Shown here piece after piece: positions 1 to 14,200 of a DNA stretch of 64,000 bases; within the stretch, counting starts at the first letter, position 1; each line of letters starts with the position of its first letter. Both the position numbers and the translations under genes were made by a program. This DNA is from Anaspis maculata (Eukaryota > Arthropoda > Insecta > Coleoptera > Scraptiidae), in contig OX421965.1 in the NCBI GenBank assembly GCA_949128115.1, forward strand, positions 46,181,257 through 46,245,256, given 5' to 3'. The notes below the pieces were generated by a model, which worked only from the letters and a program-made list of their open reading frames with translations, made no database searches and was not told the DNA's origin.

Positions 1-1936
1 AGATGAACACCTCTAACAGTGAAAAAAAAATCGTCAAAATTGTCAAAGAAAAAACAAGTTTTTTCAAGTTAACTTGTTCAAACTGGTTTTCATCCAAATT
101 AACGCATCGGATTCAAGTTCAGGAGATTGAATTTAGTCGGAAAAGATACCAAACTTGTCGTGATCGGTTCTAAATGGCCAGAAAAACAAAATGGACCACC
201 TAGAAGAGCTTCGCCCCCCCAACACCATCCTTCAACAGTGATCGACACTTTTTGTGCAAAAATGGTATCAACGGGATATAATGCGTCGAATTATTACGTA
301 TTTGCTTCCAATGGATTGACGGGTTTCATCCCCTCCATTTCAAGTTGCAATTTTTTACCCCCCCTCCAATAACTCGAAACCCCCGGGTGGGATTTTTGGC
401 GATTTTGGATATGTTGTAGAGCACTCAATTCTGAACAGAATATCAAATTTTGAGGACGTCCATATTTATTCCGAGGTTGAGATCTATCTTTCTTGTACTA
501 ATATTATCTGAGAAACAAACAGTTTTCACGATAACAATTTCGGCCTTCGAAATTGGAGGTTTTTGAAATGTTTTCAAGCGTTCAATCCCAAAAATCTTGC
601 CAATCAAAAAAAGTTGCCCGTCGTCCCGTCCCTCCACTTCCTACGTTCCTAGAGATTTTTCAAAATTGATCACTTTCCTAGATTTCTTGTTCAGTTTACA
701 AAAAAGTTGCGGTTTTAAATTCTGCACCATCTCCAAATTTTGAGAATCTGAATCTGGGAAAGATTGACACTTAATTTTGAAACACCCATGTGGCAGATAA
801 TGTTTCATCTGCCAATGCAATGGTGAGATAAAATAAGCTTACATAATCTAAAACACCATCTCAATTGGGATTTTTTAGGCAGACTCACTTTTTTTACTCT
901 TATTACAAATTATTAAACTATACTCGTAATCGTAATGTCTAGTATGTGTGTAGCTGAAACCAAGGGTAAGGTCCTACATTCTCTCATTGATACTAAAAAC
1001 TACTCAACTAAAGAGTTGAGGTTTTCTGTCAACGTAAGCATGTTGTATAATACTTGATATAATCTCAACCTGTTCGTTTACTCTATTACCTCAATCAGAG
1101 ACACCTCAATTTTGGCAGTAAAAAATTGTCAAAAATAAACTGGGCCAAAAAATGAAGTGAACCTCTCGAAATTTTGCTTCGGTTATAATAAGGACTTTTA
1201 GAAAAACAGTTGCCCGATCGACAAAAAATTGGGGTGCTCGATAGACTAATCTTTTGACTGCAAGGTATTATCCTCAGAACACCCGATGGTTGACATGTAC
1301 GATATAAAGGTTGACAATGGAAGAAGTGCAAAAGTGACCAGACTTCAGCTAGCTCCCGTTCTTAAAAAAATAACTCGCAGAATTTTCTAAACACATTTCT
1401 GGACAGCGTTTTTCCAAAAAGCTACTGATTTTTCCTAATTTATGGATTGAGAATTGATCAGTTAGTCCCAAAAGGGGCCCAGGTCCTTACCACTTCGAGA
1501 GCCAATGGAATCAAATTGTTTCATGTTTCATTTGTCACGTTTTGATACAACTATTGTGTACGTTCCTGTTGAATTTCAAGGGTCAGCACAAAGGGTTACC
1601 ACAAAAAAAACTCAAAAATCACGAAAAATCAATAACTCTGAAAAATGAGGTGAACCTGGCTGAACAATCAGGTGATTTAAAATGGTATCTCTTATGTAGT
1701 CAAAAGATTATTCTATAGAACAACATAAATATTCCAAAAATCGGGTAATTTTTTCTCGAGTCATCAACATTTGAACCGAGGGAAAATTTTGGGGTGATCC
1801 ACTTCAATTTTGACCCAGTTTGGTTGCTTTGACATGGCTTCGTAAGATTTGAATGCAGCCTCAACCTATTATCCACACCGGATCAAATCAAGGCTTGAGT
1901 TCCAATCACCGTTACAAAATCCAAAATGATATTAAC
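1..1936. other. Downstream flank / next intron of the PDZ gene
   Basis: AT-rich sequence with repeat R1 (281-478) and no frame with coding character. No phase-0 acceptor followed by a plausible exon was found, so the next PDZ-gene exon should lie to the left of the window. Confidence 0.6.
281..478 (+). repeat. Dispersed direct repeat R1, copy 1
   Basis: About 200 bp, roughly 88% identical by eye to 30671-30873, from ATGCGTCGAATTA to TTATTCCGAGGTT. Shared blocks include GGGTTTCATCCCCTCCATTT and TGGCGATTTTGGATATGT. No terminal inverted repeats or coding motif were seen. It is an interspersed repeat of unknown class. Confidence 0.75.
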
Positions 1937-2230
1937 CTGATATTTTTTCTTAACACTGTCCAACTGCTCCTTCGTTTGTTCGGTATTGTTAACGGCTGGC
2001 AAAGGGGTGGTCGGCAGTTGCGGTGGGCTGACCGCCACCCCCACATTGTTATTGTTGTTGTTAATCCTGGCCGGAAGCTGGGGCGCGGGAGCCCTGTTGA
2101 CCAGCCTGCCATCCTTTTCGATTTTGAGGTGGTCCCTCGGGGGCGGCACTGGTTTAGCGGGCACGCTCGGTGGCAGTGACGGCACGGCAGGGGCGGCGGC
2201 CGGTACCGTGGCATTTCCATTTAAACCGCT
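1937..2230 (-). CDS. PDZ gene coding exon 7 (proline-rich), more 3' exons expected
   Basis: A 294-nt exon with a GTCTTGCAG acceptor and a CAG/GTTAAT donor, exactly 98 codons in phase 0. It encodes SGLNGNATVPAAAP, several PxxP clusters (SLPPSVPAKPVPPPR), a KIEKDGRLVNR segment, PQLPAR, six Asn residues and a terminal charged stretch ending QLDSVKKKYQ. Reading through the donor gives a stop after 18 more residues; splicing to an exon beyond the left edge is more likely because no continuing exon is visible in 1-1936. If instead it reads through, this would be the C-terminus. Confidence 0.83.
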
Positions 2231-5200
2231 CTGCAAGACACATCGGAAAAATTCAAAAATTACCCATCACGAACAAAGAAGCTTCACCCATGAGAGGCAG
2301 AGAGTAAGACAAGTAGTATATAGGTAGATAGGTATGGTTAGAAAGAGAGTGCGAACTAGGTGGTTTTAGTAGTCGAAGCAGCTATCTGTGTTGGCTTTTT
2401 ACCTTCAAGGGGGTCTGGGGTGGGTATTTTGGGGGGGTCTTTTTGCGTTCCACGAAGTTATCAGGTACGTCTATGGCACGCTCTTGGTGGGGGGCGGCGC
2501 CTTCTGGTGGCTGCGGCTCCGTCAAGAATTTTACGCCGCCCAGCAGGTGGTTGTAGCCTACCTATGGGTTGTGCATGACATTAGGAATGGTGTTAGGTGC
2601 GTAATGGTGTTACGTAACAAAAACAACTTAACAAATAATGTTAGGGTAAATAATAGCGTTTTTCACTGGAAAAAACGTGTACATTAAACTGTCTGAACAA
2701 TGCAAGCCTAGACCAACAGCGGAGCTCCTTAGCAAGTTTCTCTGGCGACAAGAGCAGAAAATGCGCATTTATGTTCCCAGTGGAAAACGCTATGAATAAA
2801 CAATATCAAACAAATAACAAACGTGCTATAGTGCGTTCAATCCTAGTGTGATTTGAGTGAACTATGATTCCCCAAATTTCTCCTTTCTAAAGGCGTCGCG
2901 TGGCGAGACTCTCGGCCAACTCGAATCACACTTAAATTGGACGTACTTCACCTAGTGCACCCTAGCAAATTGTCTGGACTATCTGTGCTTCACTTTTTTT
3001 CAATTCATGAGAAAATGACATGTTTTAAATTGTGTATTTTTTCGAACCTAAAGTATGGAACTACAGTCTGTTGGATATATCATGAAAATACATAATTATC
3101 TTATCTATGTAGAGAATCAAGAGCAGTAGATACCTGGTCCTACTTTTCTTGTTTTTGAGAAAATACAATTATGTATAAAGTATCTACTTGTTAGAACAGC
3201 TATCACAAATTATTAAGTCCAAATGAAGAATGAAAGCCTCGCAAAAAAAAACAAATCAAGAAATATAAAATAACAAAAAAAAAACAAAGAGCAATTGTGT
3301 TGGGGATTTCAGGATTGTCGACTTTTTTTCACATGCTGTGCTCTCTTTGGGTAATGCCTTATTCGACAGGAATTTTTAATTTTTCCCTCTGTCCTTCACC
3401 AAGCGGTTTTTAAAATTTATTTCAGGAACAATTCCCATTCAGTCACGGCTGCGATAACCCTTGACATTCAACTACCTTTCACTTGGCTACAATCTTATTC
3501 TGTTTTGTTTCGGTTACATTATATTTCTTTGATTTTTCCCCTTATTTGCAATTATTCTTACGCACAATGTGCAAGACCCTTCCTTTCCCCCTCAACAAAT
3601 CGATATTTATTTGACGTTTGAACTTGGCACAGAACAGCCTGCTGTCCTATCCTAATTGATTTTTACATCGTGTACATCCGCTTTAAATGAATCACTGCGT
3701 GACAAATGTATTCATAAATTTGCACTTTCAATTTTTAATTTATCCGCACTGTAATTTTTGTGCAAATTAATTTCGTTCGAAATCGAAAGTCGCGACTACA
3801 CCCAAAATTTAATTTATTCTAATAGACGTGCATTCCAAGTTCCATTTCGACGTTAATAATTGCTGCAGTGTAATTGCACAGCAGCTCACAACTTGACGGC
3901 AATAAAACAGATTTCTGTGTTCTACATAACTACCGACTGGCTTTTAGAATGTTCCACTGGGAATTGTTTTCTTCGGCTGTGTTTGAAGAGAAAAAGCCGC
4001 ATTTTAGAAAATTTGCATAACCCACAAACCTCGCTCAATATCCAATTACTGTTTGCGTTTTCACTGCTGCTGCTGCCGCAGCCATAGCCATAGCTGCAGA
4101 AGTGCTAATTGCTCCCCTTTGTTTTACGAAAGGAAATGAACAATGGCACTATTTTTTAATTATTATTGAAGACAGTAATTTTCTTGTTTCTTAAATTCGA
4201 TAATTTAACAAAGATCGACTTGAGAATGAGTGAAAGACATACAGTTTGTTGAATCAAAAACCACCACTTGTTGCTTCCATTTGTTGAATATGAACATCTC
4301 TGTTGCACCATTTAGGCATGTTGTTATGCTGGCATTAGGTTATGCATCAAATGTCAATTGATATTTCTCCAGGTTCTATCCTCAGAGCCTAAAGAACCTC
4401 AGAGTAGAGTGGATCAATTGATGACAGGCAAAAGTTATGCAGAATGCGCCCTAAACGGTCTCGGCCATAACATATCAAAAGTCCCCTCCGATCTCGTGTG
4501 AGCTCCCCAATTTCCAGACTTTTTCTTCCACTACTATATTTTTATGCCAAGTATTTGCATACCTGTAAAACACAGCGTATGAAGTGTTTGCCGAAATTCT
4601 CCCACGATGGTGTAGTCGAAAAGCGTTACTTTATATGCCATACACTGGGATTCGATCTTCCGTATTCCGCTGGGAAAAAGTTTTTTTTTTGAAGATTTTA
4701 TCATTTTTTCTGTGAATATTACTCAGAACTTTTACGTATTTTTTTTATATCAAGTTGACTTGACTAGAACAAGAGCTTGCCAACTACAGGTCTAATTATT
4801 CAAATTCAACCAGATTTTAACTAGGTGATCTAGGTGATCCACTCTGGTGGAAATTTAAAGGAATCTGGTTTGAAGACTTTAGTGTGGACACAGGATCGGA
4901 GGGAAGTTATGATATGTTATAACCGGGACAGTTTAGGGTCGGTTTTACACAATTTCAGCCGGTTATCAATTTATTCACGCTTCTATTGAAGTAACACTTA
5001 AGATACCTGAACTATAATGCGCACAGCAATATTTTAAATACATATGTATAGGGTATTTCTTTCAGCGTGATTTTCCCACTTGAAGTAGGCATCTGGTAAT
5101 GTTGGTAGGCAGTAAAGTGACATGACAATGCGAATAATCTTACTGAATATTCTAAAATATCCCCCCTCCAAATTTCACACTCAACAGCGTTGCCGTTGTT

Positions 5201-8200
5201 ACTTTCAGAGTAGAATGCGACGTTATAGTGTTTTTTTGTTTGAAACAAACTGTAGTTAACCGTTTATATTGAGGATGGAGTTGAATTAGTAAAATAGGGC
5301 GTTGCGGAATCAATCCGATGGGTTTATTCCTTGACAGAAGTTTACCATTCAGGTTTCTTTTGAAAGCTACAAGGTTGTACTTTGGTTTGAGCCCATTGGC
5401 ATTTAAAAAAAATCATTAAAAAAAATGGATTTTGAAAATGCCAGTAGGCTCAAACCAAAATACATCCTTGTATTCCTTGTAGCTCCGCGAAAGAAACATG
5501 TATGATGAACTTCTGTCAAGGAATGAACCCACAGCGATTTGCGCTGAAAAATACATGCTTCCTGATCGAGTAGGTATGAAATGATCAGTACTGTGGTAGT
5601 TCGTGTGAAAAGATTAAGTTTTCTATAGATTATGGCAAAAACCTTTTGAAAAATTGTGAAGATGTTTATGGAGTTACACTTGTGACATTTTAAATCCAAA
5701 CAAAAATGTACAAACGCGCCGTCCGCTGTAGCAAAATGATCATTATTTTTGTAGTTCATATCCAAGGGGCAATTCACAGCAAAATCTACTCCCATTTTTT
5801 CGCAAGAAAACACAAGCAACATATTTGGATAATTAAAGAACAGAAAACAAGCATTCCTTCAGAAAAATAGTCAACTCTTTGCACCTATCCATGTGAGCTT
5901 GTTAGTTACAAAGTGGTGATACCCTTGTATGCATCATTATAATCATTTTTGTAGGTACCTGCAGAATCGGCTTCGGCGGTGGATATCTGGGTGGCGTTTT
6001 GTTCCTGGCAATGAAGGTGTCCGGCACGTCGACGGCCATCTCCCGGTGAGGTCCGTTGTCTCCTGCTAACATCATCACCATATTGTTGTAGTCGTCTAAA
6101 TCGTCCGGTGGCTTCTTCACCGGGTCCAGGTCCGCATCCAGCACCACGATACTGCTGCCGGATCTGCGACGTGGCCTGCAAGAGCACACAACAGGTGAGA
6201 CAATTTTGAAGAGACATACATAATGGAAAACAAAAAAAATCTGAGAAAATTTGGACAAAAGTACCGGCTCGCAAACTGGCGTCGGAAGTAATCATTATTC
6301 AATTGCATAATAATGTTCTTGCTGTAGCAGTTATGACAGAAACACGCCTGCACAAAAAGTGACAAAAAAACTAGTTCTGATAACAACAGTTGTGAATGCT
6401 GTGATTGTGTGTGGGGCTTCAGTAGCAGTACGTAGTACATAGGTAATTGAGAATTATCAGCTTCTCCTATTTTGAAAAGTAGCCTGTGGCTGATTCATTC
6501 GCAACAATCTCGGTAATAAAATTTATTGAGTGTTTTACGGCGAAGGGTTTTCAAAATATTGTAGCATTAAGGAGTGATACAGGTGACTTAAAATGGTTTA
6601 CAAAGCACATTTTGAAACGATTTACAATACATGTTCAAGGTTTGAGCCATGGTTTGAGCTGAAGAACTTTTATTTGACGGATAGGACAAATATAGTTTTA
6701 TACAGTATCGGACAAAATTAGAGCGACCACATTGAAAAAATGTTAACACTTATGTTATCTCGATTGTTTATTTCCTATAGTGGAACTTCGAAGCTTAAGG
6801 CTGTATCCGCAGGGTATCAATAATTCTCCCTTAAAAATAATGATAAAGAGATATAGAAATTTGGATGGGATTCCAAAAAATGTTTCTCCACCTTGTTTCC
6901 ATTTGGATTACCTCACATTTTTTTAGAAGCCCATTAGCCCTAAAACACTAGAAAAGTTTCTAAAGGATTACTGGGACATTTTTTGACAAACGAAAAAATT
7001 ATCAACTGTTTTAAAATTTAGGGAGGCGTAGAAAATTGAATACAGAGCCGTTTTTTGAAAAAAGTTGTCAACAAAAATGAAAAAAATATTTTTTCACCTA
7101 GTTGAAAAAACGTTCTGTATTAAATTTTACAATACACTCAGTACACCGTATAAACAAAAGAGTTTTTCTTTATTCTTGAGAGAGAAACCCTCAAAATAAT
7201 TTTGGCCTGCTGAAGATACAGCCTTAATAAATCTCTACCTACACTTAGCGGCATTTTTCGAAATTATTGATGACAGAGTGAACTTCGCCACTTGAAAAAA
7301 TTCCAGACTTGTTGTGTTATTGATAAAAAATTGCTTGATCCTCATCACTCTTGACAATGGATGGAAAACACTCTTGATTTTTTGTTTTTGTGTAGGGGTA
7401 AATGGATTTCGATTTCATAATACTGTAGAGCATATTTTTCTTTATTATCCTGAGAATGTGGTTCAAATTGATCAAAAGACTTTACCAAAATATCCAAAAA
7501 TGAGCGGTTTTCCTAAAAGTATCGCATATCGATAGCACTACGGTATAGGCTGGTATAGAGAATAATAGAAACAGCTGATTCAAGTAAAATTAATAATAAT
7601 TGGACAATAATTAATAAATTAAGGGAATCTTCTGAGCTATGGAGCCTATAAAAAATTTAGAAACAGGAACATTTTATAAACGTTTTGTGGGAAAACCGCC
7701 TTTTATTCATATATTTTCACATTCTATACCCACTGTGAGCCGTGGCGGATGAATTTCTGAAGATAAAAATTTAGAAACATTCTTCGAATTTTCTTCGTAG
7801 TTATTAAGAGGATTGGTCACCCCCTAGGCAACCAGTTATCCGCTGAAAATGAATTTTTCTCTTTTCGGATAACTGCGAGCAGAAGTCACGAGCAAAGCTT
7901 TTCCGACTTGGTACAGTACCGTGGTAAAATTACCCCGTGTGTACCTGTGTTTTATAGATCGGTACGAAAAGTAATCGTGGAAGAAAAAAATCTGGAAAAT
8001 GTGGAAGCTCACACGGGATCCAAAGAAAGTTTTGATATATCATACTGTTATAGCCAAAACTATTTAGGGTCGGTTGTGAATACTTTTACTAGCCTGTCAT
8101 CACTTTATAATCTTCTTCGAAATAACACCTAAAATACTTGGTCTAATTTCATTGACCATCAAGTGGTTTCACACAATAATCATTGTATCCTCATCGACAA

Positions 8201-11200
8201 ACTACCCCATATTCAGTATGCCAAAGGCGAGCGTTTCGAATGGTTAAGGTTTTGAAACCTATAAATTTTGAACAGCATTTCTTACTTTTTTTTTTAAATT
8301 CCATTTGTTGGAAAGGGGAAAGCCCATATCAAATCCCGGTAGGGTGTCTGGGTGATTCCCACCCCCTTGGACATTTGAAACCACCATCTGGAAGTAACCC
8401 AAATGAAACACAAGTGGGAATGACATACCTTATTTGAAAGCTTGTCGTGTAAAGGTCGGACCATCCTCTCTAAAACAGCTCTCGCCCAATAATTATTCGA
8501 ACGATATGGAGAATACGTTCATTGTCCCCCCCCCCCCCCCGACTCTGTCCTCTTGAAAGTACGCACCGTCCTTCGTCTAAAAACTCAAAAAATGATCGTT
8601 TGGATAGTTCATTTGGAATGATTATCACATGCTTTCCCTCGGGGGTTGTATTGCAAGAAAAGTGAAAAAAATCGATTTTTTGGGATTTATGAAAACCAGG
8701 TGACCAATATACTTATGCACTCACTAGCTGTGTTTGAGTGTCTTTGATTTTTTTCATACTTTCCGCCATACAGATAGCTGCTTTTAAAGTGGTACAAAAT
8801 CGTGTCAAAATGTATTACTCCATCTCCCTTGATCTGCTGCTAAGCGAATAAATGTGTTCCACAGAGTTCGCTGTTTTTAAGATCAAAAGTAGTTTAGAGT
8901 AGCTGGTTTTGAAATAAAAATACTATGCATAACATAATGTAGCTAAGTATGTATGTATATAGTACATTCAACCCTAGTGTGTCGCGTGGGGAGACTTCCA
9001 GCCAGCTTGAATCACACTGGAGTTGAACGTACTCTAGTAGCATTTTTTCAAGTTTTCGCACACGTATTTGAGAGCCTGCAGTTTTTCTAACAAAACACAC
9101 TACCTCTATCTGTCTGAGTGAGATAGCATATCTGAAACCACATCACATCACAAACATAATATTTTAGAATAAAATTTATACACCTTAAGCTTGATATCAC
9201 ACTGCTAATTTTCACACGATCCAATGAAAAAACGATGTAATTTCGACTTAATTTGCTGTTTACAGAACAGAACATCCTGGTCATGACGTGCATTGCATAT
9301 AATTATGGAATATTATCTGGATTTAAATTAATTTTGAGCTCATTTTTGGAAGTAAGTTGTCTTCCAAAATATTGGTGAATAGGCTTACGTTTTGAAAAAT
9401 TGCACTGTTTCCAATGCGGAAACATTACTTCATGAGGCAGTATGGGAAAATTCAAACCATCGTTTCTTATTATTAAGTACCTACTTAATGTAATTAATTG
9501 TAAATTACCGTTGAATTATATTTGCTATGTAATAGGATGACCAACCTTCAAACTCTTCAATTATTGTTAGACTGAGAACTCAGCGTCATTGAAATTAAAT
9601 ATTTAAAATAATTTTTTCAAATTACAACAATATTGCTGGTTTTATTACTCTTTTACTCTTTACTCTTCATATACAAAATAACATTACTGAAAAAAGAGTC
9701 CTAAGAATCTGCTTCTTGTGTTACGCGTGGAAAAATTGGTTTTTATAAGTCGAGGGGACCTTTGTTGCCATCTTGCGGTTGAATACAATAGGAGCCCCGG
9801 GTAGGTGGTTTTGTGAAACAGGTGGGTAGTCCTCCGGTTTTTTTTTGCCGCATGAATTTATTTTCGTTAATTTTTTCAGCGCATCCTGTTTCATTTGCTG
9901 AATGTCTGCGTGACTGTTGACTCAATAATCGAAAGCACGGATTTCCAGGAACCGGAATTGTCTACCTGAGCCTTTGGTTCCGCTCATAAAACCCAAATCC
10001 CGGCTCCAATCACGTTAGTCACGTGTCTGGGCCCTTGTATTCCAACAGGTGAAATTCTTTTAAAGCCCTTTTCGCGCTCTTTTTTGTTTGTTCAAGATAC
10101 TGAATATGATGGCTGTGACTTTTAATCAGCATCTTATTTTATTTGCCATGTCCGGTCAATTGAAGATCATAAACTTCTCAATGCTCACCAAAAGGATTTT
10201 AGTATCCCCATTTTTTCTCAGGTATCTTTGAAAAATTCCGAGATAAATTGTGTATTATTGGCACATCACAGTGTAGGTCAGTGTTCTCCAGACCGATCCG
10301 CACACCATATACACAAAACACTCGAAGGCGGCGCACGCGATATGAAGAAAACTGCCCAGCAGCCAGCCAGAGCACCAGTACCGACCAGCTTCTTCTGAAG
10401 ACTGACTGACTGTAAAACAAGTGGGTGTTGCGGCCAGGTAGCATGGAAGCCAACATTGATCGACATTCCAAAGCCGTACCCATGCCAGGCCAGTGCCAAC
10501 TTCTATATTTTCTTCCTATCGTCCAAAGAAATAGTCAGGGCATTCCTGCAGGTACTACTCTCCTGAACATGTCTACCGCGGGAATTGTTGAAGCATAGCG
10601 TCGAAGAGATCTCGGCGGTTCGAGCGGTCTTGCTCGCTGGTTTGTTGGCTTTTGCGGCAATTCCAATGTAGCAGTATTATCTTATCGGCTCCTTTTCGAT
10701 AAGCGAACCTATGATTCATATGAATTTTTATCTCAATAAGAACTCCCATCAGTTTTCCCACATTAACCTGTTGTATTTTATAAAACGGAAGCTGCTCCAC
10801 ACTTGAATTCAGTGTAATTCGCCGTTTCCTGCGTTTGCTCGCCCTTCTTCAGGTGGATTCTCTTTGGAGTACTCTCTAGACGATAAACCAGAAAAAAATG
10901 TTTGTTTAGTGAAGACGCAACCTTCACTCGACAGGCCTTGGCGTGATTGAAATTACTCAGGAATCCCTAATTTTGAACATTCCACTACGTCACGTGCTTC
11001 TAGAGAGCGTTACAGCAATCATTGACTGGTATATTAATTGGTCACGCCATTTGAATAGTTGCACACATATTGTTGTATGTGTATGTATGATATGATTATG
11101 CTTCCATTGATAGCTATTGCTTTGGGTGATAAAAATCTGAATACTAAGGTACCTATGGTATGCCTATATATGTTAGATGTATATTCGTGAACCAAAATTT

Positions 11201-14200
11201 CAGTTGTTGAAAACCGCCACATCATACCATCGAAGTATAATACGGTTCCATTTTAACCACAATCTTTCAGAATTCAACTGGCTCAGATTTCATTTTTCAA
11301 AGGAATTTCTTGATTAATCATCCAAAACTATGCAATTGAGTACTTTGACAATTTCATTCAAAGCTCTTGATAATAATTGCACGTTGCCCCGAACCAGGTG
11401 CACTTAGCCGAGCTGTATGAAGACAAACATCAAAAACTTTGACAATGTGTTCTTTGTATGAAATAATCACGTAAAAATGCATTTTGTGCATGGTTCATTA
11501 CTTCGGTAATAAGTGAGTAGTCAGGGCAGGGATGCAAGCTGCTTGAGAAAATGTGCACTCATGCTTCGCAATACTCAAATTTTCACCGCAACAAAGGGCC
11601 CTGGTCATGAATCCCTATTACCCTAGTACCCTATTAGCTTCACTGTATATTCGTTCGTTTTCAAAAATTCTTTCTAAAAAATATTGCTCTATTGTACACA
11701 TGGAAAAATATTCTCAGATTTTTTGAGTAGGTACATACCAATGTGTACCATGATCATTTGTACGATAAATAACAAGCGCTTCTAATTTTGAAACGCCCCG
11801 TAGACACACCGTGAGAACTCACCGTTTTCTCGCACTTTTGCACAATTCTGCGACGCCGTACAACATTTTGTTGAAGCATTCTAATTGTGTCAGTTTCACT
11901 ATATCAAAAATGTATTTCAACGTCCAAGGATCTATCCTTCAGCAACAACAATCCAATATTCCTTTTCGTCTTCCTCCATCTCTGCTTCATCTCGCATCAG
12001 AGACGGACATTATAATAATCCTAATGCACTCTTCGCGAAATTACATTCCGACGTGAGGAATTGAAACGGTGCATTATTTATTTACCTCCAACAAAGCGAG
12101 AAACTCCCAAAGGGAATGCTCAATGTGTGCATTTTGAATTTCAGTTGTTGCGTGTGTAATTTTTTGTGAATGTGTGGAGGAGGACAAGAGACGAATGATG
12201 GCAGGTCTTGTTCACACATTCCACGAATTTTCGGGGGCCCATAGGTAAGGCATATCTTCTGCTTCGCACATAAACACACTGCTGTTCCAAAATACTGGAT
12301 ATGGGATTTGAACGACTTGTGCTTCACAGTTGTTGATAATGATCAGTGGTCATGATCACCATCATCATAAAGTTATCAGTCTGCAGATCGGCTGGACGCC
12401 TATCTCCAATATTTTCTTGCCCGAGCAAAGTGAGGCCCAGTTTTATAATGTCCAATTACTCCGGTTGGAACTCAACCAGAGGTTGACGGATGTCTGGGCC
12501 GAAAATGCTCAAATTTCCTTTCGACTGGAGTTGAAATTCACTTCTTGATAATGAAGTATCACAGCACTCCTAACTTGTACAATAACTCCCAGGTAAATTC
12601 ATGTGTGTTGAAAGACAATATTTGACAAGAAATACAGTCTGCCCTTTAATTGTCGCACCAGAACAGTACTACGTATATGGAATATTTTACAGAGCCCAAA
12701 AGAAATTATGAGAAAATTCTTCGACTTCTATTTTTATGTAGGGTCAAAGGGTGATTCTTCAAATCCTTCTAGTTTCAGTAATTGAGAAAAAAAAGTGAAC
12801 TGTTAGTGACAAAATCACGAGATAGAAATGTCACACTGGATGTGTATTGAATTTCTGTTTTCTATACAAGGCGAGTCACAAAACTCAAAGGTAATTTTTT
12901 TTTTTTGAAAAATGCTTTTTAAATATTTGATTTTACTTTCCCGGCCCACCCACGAACACGGAGGGAAAGTATTGTAATCGTGCAGAAAAAAAGTTTTGAG
13001 ATTTCACCGGATATATCCGTTTTGAGGTCCCCCAAGACGATTAAGACCATTTTCAGAATGATGTCTGTCTGTGTGTGTGTGTGTGTGTGTATGTGTGTGT
13101 GTGTGTATGTGTGTGTGTCTGTCTGTGATCTTCCACGATAACTGCCGTAACGTTGACTGGATCGACTTGATATTTGGTATACAAACATGGTTGTTTCCTG
13201 AAAAGAGCCCATTAGTTTTTGGCTGTCATCTGTCAAACCCAACTGTCACTATCATCAAATGTCAGAAGCTATATCTCACGGAACTCAACTTGCAATATGT
13301 CATTTGAAAGCCCTTGGAAAACTGTATTCAGAACAGTTGGAAACATTGCCCTATCTGTCATCTGTCAAATAATAAAAAATGTTAAAGTTCAAAACTTTAC
13401 CAATTAATTATTCAAAATCTATCCGATGGATTGGAACCAGATTTGGCAGGAAGCAACACAACAAAAAAGTCAACTTGAGGCCGCAGTTACAGTTTTCCAC
13501 CATTCTCCAGTTGAGCGTAATGAATTTTCGAAATTTCTCCTGGCCGTTGCCACTCAGGAGGGGCTCTCGCCGGTGTTTCGACCAGCACGACTCGCTTTTG
13601 TAGCAGGACTCCACTCAAAAATTTATTCCTGCTCGGGGATCGACTTTTTTTTGGAAATTTCAACTGATATCGAAAGTAGATTGTATTGAGCGTCGTGCAG
13701 GTCTATTTTCAGAGTTGACACGGTTTCGGTTTTCCGACTGTAATTTTTTCAAAATGAAATTTGCACATTCCGTGAATTTGAGAAAAACGCAATGCAAACT
13801 TCTACATGCGGTAGGCCCCACGAAATATTAATTTTAGGTGCAGACATGCTGTGAATAAAAGTTAGAGAAAAGATTGAGCTAATTTTTGGAGGAAAAATTT
13901 TCGAAATCGGATCAACAGTTGCCGAGTTTTCCTCTCTGGAAAAACTGCAAATTTTCCAACTTTTTATTCAGTGAACAGATTTCTTGGAATTTTTTTTTTC
14001 TAGAGAATAGATAACTGGTTCTTGAACATTTTCCAATAATTTCTCTCCAATTTCCTGAAAATTTTCCTCCTGAAAATATAAAACCACTCATGCGATCGTA
14101 CAAATTAAGCGGTTCTGTCACGATAATTCCGAATTATTGATCCGATCAAATCGAAATCAGGTACGGAGGCCTAATTTCAGCCTGGAATGTTCTGATTAGA

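Larger units (their letters stand above)
2231..5958 (-). other. PDZ gene intron 6 (3.7 kb)
   Basis: Contains MITEs at 2654 and 2831 and foldbacks at 4448 and 5298. The rest is AT-rich and I see nothing coding. The GC-richer 2440-2560 lies beside exon 7 and has no supported exon. Confidence 0.7.

Noticed and set aside
1853..2327. Plus-strand frames of 108 and 113 codons and a second minus frame
   Set aside because: Shadows of PDZ exon 7. Only one minus frame fits the phase from exon 6 and starts at a good acceptor.
6704..7300. Tc1-type element starting CAGTATCGGACAAAATTAGA
   Set aside because: The end looks right, but no inverted partner end was found and the internal repeats are not in palindromic order.
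10199..10800. Minus-strand frames of 94, 73 and 75 codons in a moderately GC-rich stretch
   Set aside because: No recognised domain, conflicting frames and no consistent splice sites. Left as unannotated intron.
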